Positions 47,687-57,404 are shown, numbered from the stretch's first letter. The stretch: 64,000 nucleotides of DNA from Ignavibacteria bacterium (GCA_016710985.1 JADJTX010000008.1:62001-126000); one strand, 5' to 3'. The notes: a model not told the origin generated them from the sequence alone. Made by a program: numbers and translations.

Positions 47687-48544
47687 TTATTCTTCTTCAC
47701 CTTCCCCTTCATCATCAGCTTTCTTTTTATCTTTTGCGCTTAGAGTAAAGCTGAAAGGAACACTTACCCAGCATTTTACCGGCTGACCGTTTTGCAGAGC
47801 AGGTGTAAACTGTAGGTTCATAACTTTATCTGATACTTCATCACGGAATACTTCAGGACCGCTTATTCCTCCGACTTTAATTACCGAACCATCTGTCCCA
47901 ACTAAAACTTTTGCAACAACTCTTCCTTCCATTCCGGATTGACGCGCTATCTCAGGATATCTCATTGAACCTTTTACCGAACCAAGGTTTACAGCAACAG
48001 GTGCTTTTTCAACCTCAAATTGCTGGAATATATCCTTTTTCTTTTCTTCTTTCTTTTCTACTTTTTCTTCAACCTTTTTCTGTTCTACTTTACCTGAAAA
48101 TTCTGTAGCAGTAACTTTTGACGGGTCGTCAGTTCCCTCAGATGCCACAGGTAATTTTACTTCCTCAAGCTCCTTCTGATTCTTTAATTTCACTTCCTCA
48201 GTTATCAATTTTTTTGGGACCGGTTCAGGGGCTAAGGCAGATAAATCCTTCAAAGCCACTTCTTTAGGAATTTCTATTGGAATATCTTCAATAGGCGGCG
48301 GGATATCGAGGTCTGCCAATGTAATTTCCCGGTTTTGAAGTTCACGTTCCCTGTCTTCTTTTTCTTTCGCCCAAAGTATATAAGCAAGACTTGAAACAGA
48401 CAGAATGGTTGCTAATATTACTGCAACAATTAGTCCTCTTGTTACAAATTTCTGATAAAGAAGTTTTAACTCAGGCGCTCCGTATTTCATCTTCTTACTT
48501 ATTTGTGAGAAGACTTCATTACTGTTGTCTATTGTGTTGGACAT
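47687..48544 (-). CDS. tonB: TonB family energy transducer
   Basis: A 285-residue inner-membrane protein. A short cytoplasmic part is followed by one membrane helix (LIVAVILATILSVSSLAYIL) and a periplasmic proline/lysine/glutamate-rich stalk (about 75-190). The C-terminal TonB domain includes GSMRYPEIARQSGMEGRVVA, VLVGTDGSVIKV and LQFTPALQNGQPVKCWVSVP. TonB carries proton-motive energy from ExbB/ExbD to outer-membrane transporters. No exbB/exbD genes are in this window; the upstream gap holds only a repeat element, so they are elsewhere. Ending EGEGEEE is acidic. First gene of the four-gene operon. Confidence 0.93.
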   Translation of the reverse strand: MSNTIDNSNEVFSQISKKMKYGAPELKLLYQKFVTRGLIVAVILATILSVSSLAYILWAKEKEDRERELQNREITLADLDIPPPIEDIPIEIPKEVALKDLSALAPEPVPKKLITEEVKLKNQKELEEVKLPVASEGTDDPSKVTATEFSGKVEQKKVEEKVEKKEEKKKDIFQQFEVEKAPVAVNLGSVKGSMRYPEIARQSGMEGRVVAKVLVGTDGSVIKVGGISGPEVFRDEVSDKVMNLQFTPALQNGQPVKCWVSVPFSFTLSAKDKKKADDEGEGEEE

Positions 48545-48706
48545 TTCAACCTCCGGTTTTTAAGGATTTTTAAAATTGTTTTTTATCTAACTATTATGAC
48601 AAAAATTAGTTCCGTAAAATTTTTTAATAACTTAAAATAAAAATTGAATAAATAAAAGTTATTTAAAATAATTTAAAAATGAGCAATTGAACACTATGAT
48701 TTTTGG

Positions 48707-48885
48707 GGAACACTGATAACAATGATTTTGCATATTCGCTGATAATTGTGAGAAATTAAAAAAATTAAAATCTAAAAATTAAAATAATAAGTTAGATTAA
48801 AATTGAATATTTTTACAATCAAATAAAAAATCTGTTATTTTTCAGCTCAATCCGCGTTATCCGCGTTCTATTTTTCTCGTGTACA
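48707..48885. repeat. Inverted-repeat element, ACGGAT...GCTGAT family (copy 2)
   Basis: GAACACTGATAACAATGATT and TTCGCTGATAATTGTGAG on the left face CAATCCGCGTTATCCGCGTT on the right. It is about 180 bp and closely follows the arrangement of the 22.0-kb copy, including AAAAAATCTGTT. It fills the gap upstream of tonB. Confidence 0.75.
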
Positions 48886-48907
48886 ATGAAAATGAGCACG
48901 GAGTTTA

Positions 48908-50020
48908 TCATTTAGGTCCGAAATATGGCAGCACTCCGATAGGATTGTTAAAATATTTCTTAACTAAATCACCGGTTGAACTGATAACAGTTTTAGATGA
49001 CTGATCATTGTTTACTTCAGGCATTTCACTTCCAACTAATTTTATGAATTCTTCCGAACTTTCGTCTTTTAGTATTTCCTTCTTATCTTTTAAATACAAT
49101 TTATCTGTGCTTTCATAAAATGTAATGTAACTTCTTGGTATGACCTGTTTATCTGGAATTTGTACATCATAGCTGGTATAGACTCCGGACACAGGTATTA
49201 CTTTTGGATCAACTATGAACCTGTTTTTCTCTTCTAAATAATATTTCCCCTGAATCAGATTATAGAGATTAGAAGCAAGCATCACTTTATATTCATCTTT
49301 GGAGTATTCTCTTTCATTTTTAAAATCTTCCGGCGCAAACGCTACTGTCCTTGCAGAATATCCTTTGGTTGCAAGCACTAATGTACCTAATGGACATTCT
49401 CCGAATAACTTTTTAGCGTCATCATGTTTCATCCTTATACAACCGTGGGAAGAAGGTCTGACTCCAAGATGAGCATAATATCCTGTTCCATCAATGGAAT
49501 GGAAACCAATCCCCTGATTGAAAGGCATAAAGTGGTACATATTTGATGCATTGAATTGAGAGGATTGATGATGCTCAACTTTCAGAAATATAGTAAACAA
49601 ACCCGGCCGGGATTCCAAAGCTTCCGGATCTCCTCCTTTGTTATTACCTGATGAAATCGGATACTTAACTGTTCTTCCGTCTCTCCAGTGTTGATAAAGT
49701 GTCTGCTCATTTATTTTTAGTTCAAGCCAGCATTCTTTATCGGTGTATACTGTGTCTTTTATTTTGCCGGAAAGGTCTTCAGATGAAAGAATGTTGTATT
49801 TTCCAGCATTCTTAACTTCTTTACCTTTTATTTCAAAATGAGTTCTGCCGGTTTCCTGGGATTCATCAAAGTAATTGCCGCTTAATATTCCGTAAACAGA
49901 AAATGCAAGAACCAAAAGAGGAAGAATTATAAAATAATAATCCCTGTTCACAGGTATTTTCCCGTCAATTTCCGGTATGCTAAAATCAGCTTGATTGATT
50001 TTGTCTTTTGAAATATCCAT
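48908..50020 (-). CDS. L,D-transpeptidase (YkuD/ErfK domain)
   Basis: A 370-residue protein anchored by one N-terminal helix (YYFIILPLLVLAFSVYGIL), placing the enzyme in the periplasm. The catalytic YkuD motif is intact: GFHSIDGTGYYAHLG, then SSHGCIRMKHDDAKKL, with the nucleophilic cysteine. Such enzymes form 3-3 crosslinks in peptidoglycan or attach proteins to it. The C-terminal ~130 residues, with no known domain, are an extension. It is transcribed alone between two repeat elements. Confidence 0.93.
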   Translation of the reverse strand: MDISKDKINQADFSIPEIDGKIPVNRDYYFIILPLLVLAFSVYGILSGNYFDESQETGRTHFEIKGKEVKNAGKYNILSSEDLSGKIKDTVYTDKECWLELKINEQTLYQHWRDGRTVKYPISSGNNKGGDPEALESRPGLFTIFLKVEHHQSSQFNASNMYHFMPFNQGIGFHSIDGTGYYAHLGVRPSSHGCIRMKHDDAKKLFGECPLGTLVLATKGYSARTVAFAPEDFKNEREYSKDEYKVMLASNLYNLIQGKYYLEEKNRFIVDPKVIPVSGVYTSYDVQIPDKQVIPRSYITFYESTDKLYLKDKKEILKDESSEEFIKLVGSEMPEVNNDQSSKTVISSTGDLVKKYFNNPIGVLPYFGPK

Positions 50021-50107
50021 ATTCTAAAAAATATCAAATTTTTAATTAATTTAAAACGTAATTAAGATTAATTTTTTTATCTTTCTCTTGCTATGCACAA
50101 AATTTTT

Positions 50108-50275
50108 AGAACGCTGATAACGCTGATTTAACAGATATTCGCAGATTATTTTTTAAAATAGTATTTCATAAATTTTTGAATTCCTACTATAATAATTGGG
50201 TGTTGTAACACTCTTTTTCAGCAAATAATAAATCCGCTATTTTTTGTTTAAATCAGTATGATCCGCATTCTCTTT
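50108..50275. repeat. Inverted-repeat element, ACGGAT...GCTGAT family (copy 3)
   Basis: GAACGCTGATAACGCTGATT with AGATATTCGCAGAT on the left faces AAATCAGTATGATCCGCATT on the right. It is about 170 bp. The remaining ~470-bp gap before pstB shows only A/T-rich sequence with ATATCAATGTTGATGTTG; no phoU gene is present. Confidence 0.7.
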
Positions 50276-50494
50276 TGTCGAATACATAGAAAGTTAATTA
50301 AGACTTGTTAATACTTTTGAAGACTCATGAATTCCGTTTAATAGTTGTAACCTTTTTTAGTAACAATAGCAGTTTTTTCTAAAAAGTTTAGACAATATAA
50401 TATCAATGTTGATGTTGCCATTGTAAATTTTATAAATTTTAACTTTTGTGTTTTGAATTTTGCTGAAATGAAACTGAATGATCAAATCATTTAT

Positions 50495-51325
50495 TTAACC
50501 AAATTTCCCTGTAACATATTCTTCGGTGAGTTTTTCCTTGGGGTTTGTAAACATTCTTCTTGTTTTAGAGAATTCTATCAGATTTCCTAAATAAAAGAAT
50601 GCTGTCTGATCACTTACTCTTGCAGCCTGCTGCATATTATGAGTGACTATAACAATTGTATAATCTGATTTTAAATTAAAAATGAGCTCTTCAATTTTAG
50701 AAGTTGAAATTGGATCTAACGCACTTGTCGGTTCATCCATCAGAATTATTTCAGGATTTACTGAAATTGTCCTTGCAATGCAAAGCCGTTGTTGTTGTCC
50801 TCCGGATAAGCTGACTGCGGGACTCTTTAATCTGTCTTTTACTTCTTCCCATAATCCGGAGTGTTTTAAATTCTTTTCTACTATTTCATCTAAAATTGAT
50901 TTTTTCGTCATGCCATTAAGTTTTAAGCCGGCAATCACATTGTCATAAACAGACATTGTCGGAAACGGATTTGGTTTTTGAAATACCATTCCAACTTTCT
51001 TTCTCATATCCACAGAATTGTAATTGGTTATATTCTCTCCATGAATGAATATTTCACCAAAAACTCTTGCCTTTGGTGTCATGTCATGCATCAGATTTAA
51101 TGATCTTAAAAAAGTGGATTTGCCGCATCCGGAAGGTCCTATTATTGCAGTTACCCTGTTCTTCCTTACTTTCATATTTATATTTTCAATTCCCTTTCTT
51201 TCATCAAAATATACCGAAAGATCAATTGTCTGAATTGCAATTTTAGATTCTTTATCAGACTCTTCTGAAATTTCTATTTCTTCTTTATCTTCAATTTCTT
51301 CCGTCTCTTCTGTCATAATTCCCAT
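50495..51325 (-). CDS. pstB: Phosphate ABC transporter ATP-binding protein
   Basis: A 276-residue ATPase that powers high-affinity phosphate uptake. Walker [19 protein letters not shown], the Q-loop [11 protein letters not shown], the ABC signature LSGGQQQRL, Walker [14 protein letters not shown] and the switch histidine VTHNM are all intact and in PstB-specific context ([11 protein letters not shown]). An acidic N-terminal extension of about 30 residues ([20 protein letters not shown]) is unusual for PstB. Its start overlaps the pstA stop (TAATG). No phoU gene follows. Confidence 0.97.
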   Translation of the reverse strand: MGIMTEETEEIEDKEEIEISEESDKESKIAIQTIDLSVYFDERKGIENINMKVRKNRVTAIIGPSGCGKSTFLRSLNLMHDMTPKARVFGEIFIHGENITNYNSVDMRKKVGMVFQKPNPFPTMSVYDNVIAGLKLNGMTKKSILDEIVEKNLKHSGLWEEVKDRLKSPAVSLSGGQQQRLCIARTISVNPEIILMDEPTSALDPISTSKIEELIFNLKSDYTIVIVTHNMQQAARVSDQTAFFYLGNLIEFSKTRRMFTNPKEKLTEEYVTGKFG

Positions 51326-52197
51326 TATAGATTTCCTGAAAATTTATTTCTTGTAACAAACCTTACTAATAAATTTACTATAAATACAAGAAAAATTAAA
51401 ACGAATGCTCCCGCCCACGCCTGCCTGTGCCAGTCATCAAAAGGAGAAATTGCGTAAGTAAATATCTGTAATGGAAGAGCTGCCATTGGTTCGTCTATGT
51501 TAGTTTGCCAGTACACATTTCCAAAAGATGTAAACAGCAGCGGAGCTGTCTCACCTGCTGCCCGTGCTATTGCCAGGAGTATTCCTGTTACAATTCCCGA
51601 AGAAGCAGTTGTCAAAACTACCCTGAGTGTTGTTTTCCATCTTGAAACTCCTAAAGCAAGCGAAGCTTCTCTTAATGATTGAGGAACCAACCGTAGCATC
51701 TCTTCAGTGATTTTGGCAACTGTAGGTATCATTAATATTCCAAGAGCAAAGCCTCCGGCTAATGCAGAAAATCTTTGCATCGGTATCACAATTACACCGT
51801 AAGCAAAGATCCCTATAATTATTGAAGGAACGCCGCTTAATATATCTGTTATGAATTTTACTATAGTTGATAATACATTTTTTGAATATTCGGAAATATA
51901 TATTCCGGAAAGAACTCCGACAGGTATCCCGATTATCCCGCCAATAGTTATTAATATTAAACTTCCGACAATAGCATTCGCCATTCCGCCGCCTTCTTCG
52001 CCAACCGGTTTTGGAAGCTGTGTAAAAAAGTCCAGGTTCAAAGAAGAAATTCCTGATTGTGTCGTATAGAAGAAAATATATATCAGCGGTACTATTGTAA
52101 TAAAACCTGCGGCTATGCAAAGAGATATCATGACCGAATTCATGATCTTTCTTCGCTTCAGATTCTTTGGACTTTTTAAAACAGATTCTGCTGTCAT
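51325..52197 (-). CDS. pstA: Phosphate ABC transporter permease PstA
   Basis: A 290-residue inner-membrane permease with about six helices (e.g. [40 protein letters not shown]). The cytoplasmic coupling loop [20 protein letters not shown], with the EAA-type pattern, contacts PstB, and [17 protein letters not shown] is the PstA hallmark. The gene overlaps both neighbours by a base (TAATG), as expected for a tightly coupled pstCAB unit. Confidence 0.97.
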   Translation of the reverse strand: MTAESVLKSPKNLKRRKIMNSVMISLCIAAGFITIVPLIYIFFYTTQSGISSLNLDFFTQLPKPVGEEGGGMANAIVGSLILITIGGIIGIPVGVLSGIYISEYSKNVLSTIVKFITDILSGVPSIIIGIFAYGVIVIPMQRFSALAGGFALGILMIPTVAKITEEMLRLVPQSLREASLALGVSRWKTTLRVVLTTASSGIVTGILLAIARAAGETAPLLFTSFGNVYWQTNIDEPMAALPLQIFTYAISPFDDWHRQAWAGAFVLIFLVFIVNLLVRFVTRNKFSGNL

Positions 52198-53129
52198 TAT
52201 GCTTTTCTCGTCACACTGTAAATTAATAATCTTGCCAGTGAATTTATTATAAATGTAACACCAAATAAAATAAAGCCAACTTCTATCAGAGAACTTACAT
52301 GAAGACTTCCGGACGCTTCGGCAAATTCATTTGCTATTACTGAGGCCATGGAATATGCCGGTTCAAATAATGATGCCATTATCTGAGCCTTATTTCCAAT
52401 CACCATTGTTACAGCCATTGTCTCCCCTATCGCTCTGCCTAATCCTAACACAGCTCCTCCAAGTATCCCGCTCCGTGCATTCAGTAAAGCCATTTTAATT
52501 GCTTCCCATTTTGTCGCTCCAAGTGCATATGCTGCTTCACGCTGAGATACAGGTATTGCTTTTAAAACATCTCTAGTAATTGCGGAAATAATTGGCGTGA
52601 TCATTATTGCAAGGATTATTCCGGCTGTTAGGAGTCCGGTTCCGTACATTGTACCTTTAAAAAAAGGGAGAAATCCCAGGGTCGATTGAAGTATAGGCTG
52701 TACTGTATTTCGCATGAAAGGCGCAAATACAAATATCCCCCAGAAACCATAAATTATGCTTGGTATTGCCGCAAGGATTTCTATGAGAAAACTAATTGGA
52801 GTGCGTACCGACTTGTGAACTATTTCTGAAAGGAATACTGCTGCTCCAATGCTGACAGGTAAAGATATCAGTAAGGCAAGTAATGATGAAACGATAGTTC
52901 CGAATATAAAAGGTAATGCTCCGAACTCTTCTTTCACCGGATCCCAGTTGGAAGAGAATATAAAACCGAGTCCAAATCTCTCCCGGCTCTCTGCTGAGTC
53001 AATATACATTTCAATAGAAATGAACACAACCAAACCTACAATCATAAGTGCAAAAATAAGTGTGAGATTCTCAAAAAGAATATCTCCTAACTTTTTCTTA
53101 CTCTTTATCTCTATTCTGCTTTCTTCCAT
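52197..53129 (-). CDS. pstC: Phosphate ABC transporter permease PstC
   Basis: A 310-residue inner-membrane permease. After an N-terminal helix (LTLIFALMIVGLVVFISIEM), it has a periplasmic loop with FIFSSNWDPVKEEFGALPFI, characteristic of PstC, then the coupling loop KAIPVSQREAAYALGATKWE and ARAIGETMAVTMVIGN-type sequence. With PstA it forms the phosphate channel. pstS lies 260 bp upstream across a tandem-repeat gap. Confidence 0.96.
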   Translation of the reverse strand: MEESRIEIKSKKKLGDILFENLTLIFALMIVGLVVFISIEMYIDSAESRERFGLGFIFSSNWDPVKEEFGALPFIFGTIVSSLLALLISLPVSIGAAVFLSEIVHKSVRTPISFLIEILAAIPSIIYGFWGIFVFAPFMRNTVQPILQSTLGFLPFFKGTMYGTGLLTAGIILAIMITPIISAITRDVLKAIPVSQREAAYALGATKWEAIKMALLNARSGILGGAVLGLGRAIGETMAVTMVIGNKAQIMASLFEPAYSMASVIANEFAEASGSLHVSSLIEVGFILFGVTFIINSLARLLIYSVTRKA

Positions 53130-53136
53130 GGATTTA

Positions 53137-53400
53137 TTTGATTCGAAAGATTCGAAAGATTCATAAGATTCATAAGACTATGATTAGTTTAGATTCAAAA
53201 TTTTTGGGTAATGTGATAAGATATACTAAGTTTTATGATTTTTATCATACTATAAACTTATATTTTATTTAACTTAAAATTCCAATTATGATTGTATAGG
53301 ATCATTTTAAATATAAAGTAAATAGAAAATTTTGAATCTTACAAATCTTATAAATCTTATGAATCTTATGAATCTTATGAATCTTATGAATCTCAATAAT
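53137..53400. repeat. Inverted tandem repeats GATTCATAA / TTATGAATC between pstS and pstC
   Basis: Copies of GATTCGAAA and GATTCATAA at 53,140-53,178 face copies of ATCTTATGA on the other side (about 53,335-53,398). Transcript crossing the gap could fold into a long hairpin, which could lower pstCAB expression relative to pstS. This is an inference. Confidence 0.65.
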
Positions 53401-54441
53401 TAATCTTATTAACCTTTTCCAGTGATTTGGTAATTACAGTCGGCGGTAATGGTGCATACCCCAGATCCGTCGCAAACTTTTCTCCGTCATTCATTGACCA
53501 TACTAAAAATTCCTTTAAGGTTTTTCCTTTGTTTGCATCTTTTTGCTTTTCATAAATCAAAAGGTAAGTGTAGCTCGAGATCGGATATGATTCCGGTCCT
53601 TTTGCATTTGTGATTGACTGCCTCAGATCATCAGGCATCTCGTTTATTGACTGCTCTGCGGCTTTCGTTAAAGATTGTAAATTTGGTGCAATATATTGTC
53701 CGTCCTGATTTTTCACATTCGCATATCTTAATTTATTTTGCAGAGCGTATATAAGTTCAACATATCCGATCGAATACTCCAGTTGCTTTACCAGTCCTGT
53801 CACGCCTTCGTTTCCTTTACCGCCCTGACCTATGGGAAATTTTACGTCCTTTGCAACTCCTACGTTTGCTTTCCAGTCCGGGCTTACTTTACCAAGATAA
53901 TCAGTAAACACAAATGTCGTACCGCTTCCGTCTGTTCTGTAACAGACTATGATCTCTTTATCCGGTAATTTCACGTCCGGATTTTCTTTTTGAATCAGGG
54001 GATCATTCCATTTTTTGATCTTTCCAAGATAAATTCCTGAAATTGCTTCAGGAGTTAAATTAATATTTTTATCTACACCGGGAATATTATATGTCAATAC
54101 AACTGAACCAATGACTGTAGGTATATGAATAATATTATTATTGTTCTTTTCATTGGCTTTCTTAATTTCTTCATCGCTCATCGGGCTGTCTGAAGCGCCA
54201 AAGTCTACTGTCCCTTCAGTAATTTGTTTTATTCCACCGCCGCTGCCTATTGACTGATAGTTGATCTTTGCATCTTTGTTGATCTTTGCATATTCATTGA
54301 ACCATTTTGAGTAAATCGGATACGGAAAGTTGCGCCGGCTCCGTTGATCTGACCTCCGGGCTTACTGACTGTTACATCTTTTTTATCACCGCAGGAGATT
54401 AGTGTAATGGAAAGTAATATTACTGATATGATTTTTAACAT
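53393..54441 (-). CDS. pstS: Phosphate ABC transporter substrate-binding protein, one frameshift
   Basis: A periplasmic phosphate-binding lipoprotein of about 349 residues. A signal with lipobox (IISVILLSITLISCG) precedes GGQINGAGATF(P)YPIYSKWF, the PstS fingerprint, then INYQSIGSGGGIKQITEGTV, and FGASDSPMSDEEIKKAN. The remainder includes PDKEIIVCYRTDGSGTTFVF and IGYVELIYALQN. The break at 54,324 is repaired by one more C (minus strand, TTC CCG TAT), which restores the phosphate-loop sequence. All binding-loop residues are then present. It heads the pstS-CAB set. Confidence 0.94.
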
Positions 54442-54521
54442 TTTCGTTTAATTAGATTTATTTAGTTCAAAAATACTTAAATTAAGCATTAACTAATGTT
54501 AAGAAATTGTAAAGTAAGGAT

Positions 54522-55334
54522 CTAAATTTGTTTATCATTCTTAACTGTCAATTGTCTTATGGAAGCCAAGTGACATAAAACAACCACCGGCACTATAAAC
54601 CCGGGCAGCAACACAAATGGAAAATACAGTACGGCAACATTCGGCTGATCAAATGCAAACTTCTGAAACGGGAACGGCGCAGAGAGAACTGCATTTATTA
54701 CTATGTTTAATACCAGTCCGAGACAGATAATATTCCAGATCAAAATTACTTTTCTGCTGATCACTTTTTTTGTGAATCCAAAATATGCAACAAATGGCGC
54801 AGTCAGTCCGGCAAGTATGTCAAAATTCCTCCCTTCGAATGTCATCAGCTCCGGAATGTATCCGCTTTGGAAAAGCATGTATAAAGTTATCTCCACAGGA
54901 AGTCTTACCGTTTGTAAATATGTCATCATCTTCAGATCAAGACTGTCCGTAAATTCTCTTCCCTTTTTAGTAATGAAAAGCATTACAATTAATATAAGCG
55001 GCGGCAATACCAGTAATGTAAATCTCGGAGGCATTGAGTTTGTAACCGTGTAATATTCCGAATGTCCGACAGCGCTCTGAATGAATAGCCATATGAACAT
55101 AATGAATACAGGAATGTATGAATTGCCGGATGCTTTAAAGAATAAGTAAGCGGTAAGGAAAGTTGTAAGAATGAATATGTTGACTATGCTGTTTGGTAAA
55201 TTCTCTATCATGTTTAATAATGCTGAATAAAAAATTATTAGTGAATCATTGATATTATTAAGAGACTTCTGATAAAATGCTGAGTCTGTCTCAAAAAATT
55301 TTATCACGGAGGCACTGAGAGCACACACAAACAA
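54522..55334 (-). CDS. Multi-pass membrane protein of unknown function; N-terminus within a repeat
   Basis: A 270-residue protein with about seven hydrophobic helices (e.g. IVNIFILTTFLTAYLFF, FTLLVLPPLILIVMLFI, IWNIICLGLVLNIVINAVLS). A central block YYTVTNSMPPRFTLLVLPPL and LKMMTYLQTVRLPVEITLYM looks conserved across Bacteroidota membrane proteins of unknown function. The first ~17 residues (MFVCALSASVIKFFETD) translate part of a family-C repeat element, so the native start is either within SAFYQKSLNN or at Met-44 (MIENLPNSIV). No operon partner is certain; pstS lies downstream. Confidence 0.65.
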   Translation of the reverse strand: MFVCALSASVIKFFETDSAFYQKSLNNINDSLIIFYSALLNMIENLPNSIVNIFILTTFLTAYLFFKASGNSYIPVFIMFIWLFIQSAVGHSEYYTVTNSMPPRFTLLVLPPLILIVMLFITKKGREFTDSLDLKMMTYLQTVRLPVEITLYMLFQSGYIPELMTFEGRNFDILAGLTAPFVAYFGFTKKVISRKVILIWNIICLGLVLNIVINAVLSAPFPFQKFAFDQPNVAVLYFPFVLLPGFIVPVVVLCHLASIRQLTVKNDKQI

Positions 55335-55635
55335 AATTAATATTCCTAAACAGAGTCACAGAGACACAGAGAAAAATAAAGAAAATAATTGATTCCCTGA
55401 GTCTCTGAGCCTCTGTGTTAAAAAAATATGGTTTAAAAGTTTGCAAAAAAAACAACATTATTTTATTTAGTAGCACAGAGTTACACAGAGATTATTTTTT
55501 CCATCAACAGTTATATTAAGTATTGATAAATCCATAACTTGTTTAATTTAAAAAGAGTTAAAATTAATAAACTTAAAGATTTCTCCGTGAAACTCTGTGT
55601 TCTCTGTGTCTCTGTGTTGATTTTTAGATCTGAGA
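55285..55635. repeat. Two adjacent family-C (CACAGAG) inverted-repeat elements
   Basis: One copy has the outer end GTCTCAAAAAATTTTATCAC and CACAGAGACACAGAG, then GTCTCTGAGCCTCTGTG. The second runs from GCACAGAGTTACACAGAGAT to CTCTGTGTCTCTGTGTTGAT and ends AGATCTGAGACAAAC. The first overlaps the start of the membrane-protein gene, the second the 3' end of the DUF2071 gene. Confidence 0.75.
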
Positions 55636-56381
55636 CAAACTTCAAGAGCTGTTGGGGTAGTAATCCTCCTTCCTTTACAAATATTCCTGAACCTTCAGCT
55701 AGAAATACCGACAAAGGTTCTTCATTTTTCAGAAATTCGAATTCCATTCCGTAAACTTTCCTGAAATCTACATTTACATCATAACTCAGAACTTCATACA
55801 TGTTCCAGCGCGGATGCTCCACTCCGTATTCTGACGTACCGGTTTCATTCAGCTTTGTGTATCCCCAGTAATGCTCGGTGATGAACTCAGCTTCACTTCC
55901 GCTTTCAATTTTTCTGTCATCGGATCGCGCAACAACTTTCATAGAATTCCATTCATCCTTTTTCCAGCTGTATTTTATTTCAAGATTGCCTTCGGAAATT
56001 TTCCATTCGTGCTCCATTTTCATTGTTTCATAATTCTCTTTATAAATTGTATTTGCGACAAACGTTATCGCGGGTTTCGGAACTATCTCCTTTAATGAAA
56101 ACAACTCCCCTCTTCCATTCATTTGTATTTTTATCTTTGTGTCTGACGTAAAATCTAAGATTAACTTCTTCGAAATTTGTGTGAAATGGTATTTTGATCC
56201 CTTTAATTTTTACATTCAAAAACATAAACCCGACAAGACTTACATAACACACATCATTCCAAAGATCTATTTCAGTATTACAGGGAAGATATTTTTTCAG
56301 TATCCCGGGATCAACTTTATAATTGATCATTACCAGTTTTTTCCATTCCGCTGATAAGAATGTTTTACTTTGGCCTCTCAC
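55511..56381 (-). CDS. DUF2071 (YqjF-like) protein, frameshifted, with repeat-derived C-terminus
   Basis: About 290 residues after repair. The start (LSAEWKKLVMINYKVDPGIL, KKYLPCNTEIDLW, VCYVSLVGFMFLNVKIKGIK) and the rest (EVNLRFYVRHKD, EHYWGYTKLN, VEHPRWNMYEV) match DUF2071. Frames join at about 56,100 by deleting one G, giving VVFIKEIVPKPAITF. The native end appears to be near LLPQQLLKFVSDL. The last ~35 residues (NTETQRTQSFTEK...) translate a family-C repeat element that has removed or displaced the original stop codon. Function unknown; cytoplasmic. Confidence 0.8.
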
Positions 56382-56392
56382 TGCCCCTCCTT

Positions 56393-56525
56393 AAGAGTAT
56401 GTCTCAAAACCAACAAAATTCTTTTAACAAAGAGACACTGAGACACAGAGAAGTTAATTTTTATTTCTTCTCTCCTCTGTGCCTCTGTGTCTCTGTGTTG
56501 ATTAAATAATTTTGAGACACTCTTC
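56393..56525. repeat. Family-C inverted-repeat element, best-defined copy
   Basis: About 133 bp. The ends GTATGTCTCAAAA and TTTTGAGACACTC are terminal inverted repeats. Inside, AACAAAGAGACACTGAGACA and GAGACACAGAGAAG face CTTCTCTCCTCTGTGCCTCT and GTGTCTCTGTGTTGATT. It lies directly upstream of the DUF2071 gene start. Confidence 0.85.
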
Positions 56526-56593
56526 TTGAAAAGGATGTGTTTAGGAGGTGGTTTTGAATCGTTAATTCTATCTTTCATATTTCAGTATTTAAA

Positions 56594-56965
56594 TTAACGC
56601 TTGCGTTCAAGAAACTCAACTCTGTTACCAAACGGGTCATAAAAGGAAAATCTATTCACTCCGGGAATCCTGATCTCTTCTTTAATTATCACTTTATTAT
56701 CTTCAAGATATTTTCTTGCTTCTTCTAAGTTTTCTATTTCAAATGCAGGATGACTTTTTGATTTGATCTTTACATCCTCGGTTCCGATGTGAAGCTGAAT
56801 ACCTGCTATCTCGTACCATAATCCCCCGTTAGGGATCAGCTCCGCAGGTTTCGGAATTTCCTTAAGACCTAATATGTCCGTATAAAAGCTTCTTGCTTTA
56901 TCCTCTTCACCGGAAGGAATGCAGATCTGAATGTGATCTAAACTAGTGATTTTTATTTCTTTCAT
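56594..56965 (-). CDS. VOC superfamily (glyoxalase/dioxygenase-like) protein
   Basis: A 123-residue single-domain protein of the vicinal oxygen chelate superfamily. Start ITSLDHIQICIPSGEEDKAR and the middle FYTDILGLKEIPKPAEL, GGLWYEIAGIQLHIGTED and end RFSFYDPFGNRVEFLE show the paired beta-alpha-beta-beta-beta pattern. Metal-ligand positions are plausible: H11 (DHIQI), H59 (LHIG) and E119 (VEFLE). Activity (lyase, dioxygenase or binding) cannot be decided. Transcribed alone. Confidence 0.85.
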   Translation of the reverse strand: MKEIKITSLDHIQICIPSGEEDKARSFYTDILGLKEIPKPAELIPNGGLWYEIAGIQLHIGTEDVKIKSKSHPAFEIENLEEARKYLEDNKVIIKEEIRIPGVNRFSFYDPFGNRVEFLERKR

Positions 56966-57013
56966 AAAATAATTTCACAAATATACTTAATAAAATTTCT
57001 TTCGTTAATTCAT

Positions 57014-57048
57014 AAAAAAAGAAGCAGAGAAAACGCTCTGCCTCTTTT
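57014..57048. terminator. Terminator-like hairpin between the VOC gene and the repeat field
   Basis: The stem GCAGAG / CTCTGC with a 7-nt loop is flanked by seven A on the left and CTCTTTTC on the right, so it can act on either strand. Confidence 0.55.
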
Positions 57049-57135
57049 CATTAATTGTCAATTGTGATATTGTCAGCCGTGAGGATGAATGAAAAGTTAC
57101 TACGTTGTCACCGCTGAGTCTCTTTCCTCCCGCCG

Positions 57136-57220
57136 TTGTTGGTGTTCCAAAAAGTTTGCAAATTCTGATTTATAAAATTTATAACACACATTGTGCAAAC
57201 TTTTTGGTCACCAACAACAA
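57136..57220. repeat. Long hairpin TTGTTGGTG...CACCAACAA
   Basis: Arms of about 25 bp, TTGTTGGTGTTCCAAAAAGT with TTGCA and TGTGCAAACTTTTTGGTCAC with CAACAA, are separated by about 30 bp of A/T-rich sequence. No coding frame. It opens a gene-free region of nearly 1 kb. Confidence 0.8.
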
Positions 57221-57404
57221 AAAACTCTTCACCAACGAAGCGCTCTGAATACATTCTACTCATTCAAAACATCCATGTAATTTTCCAAAAAACCAAACTC
57301 ATCTTTCCCTGTATGGTAAAATCAGGGTTCATAAGAGTTGTCCCCATAGTCTCTGCCTTGTTATATTTTTAAAAGTAATTTGTGGACTCAGAGTTGTCTC
57401 CCGC

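Noticed and set aside
55871..56354. Plus-strand frames opposite the DUF2071 gene
   Set aside because: The minus strand holds a recognisable family over the same bases.
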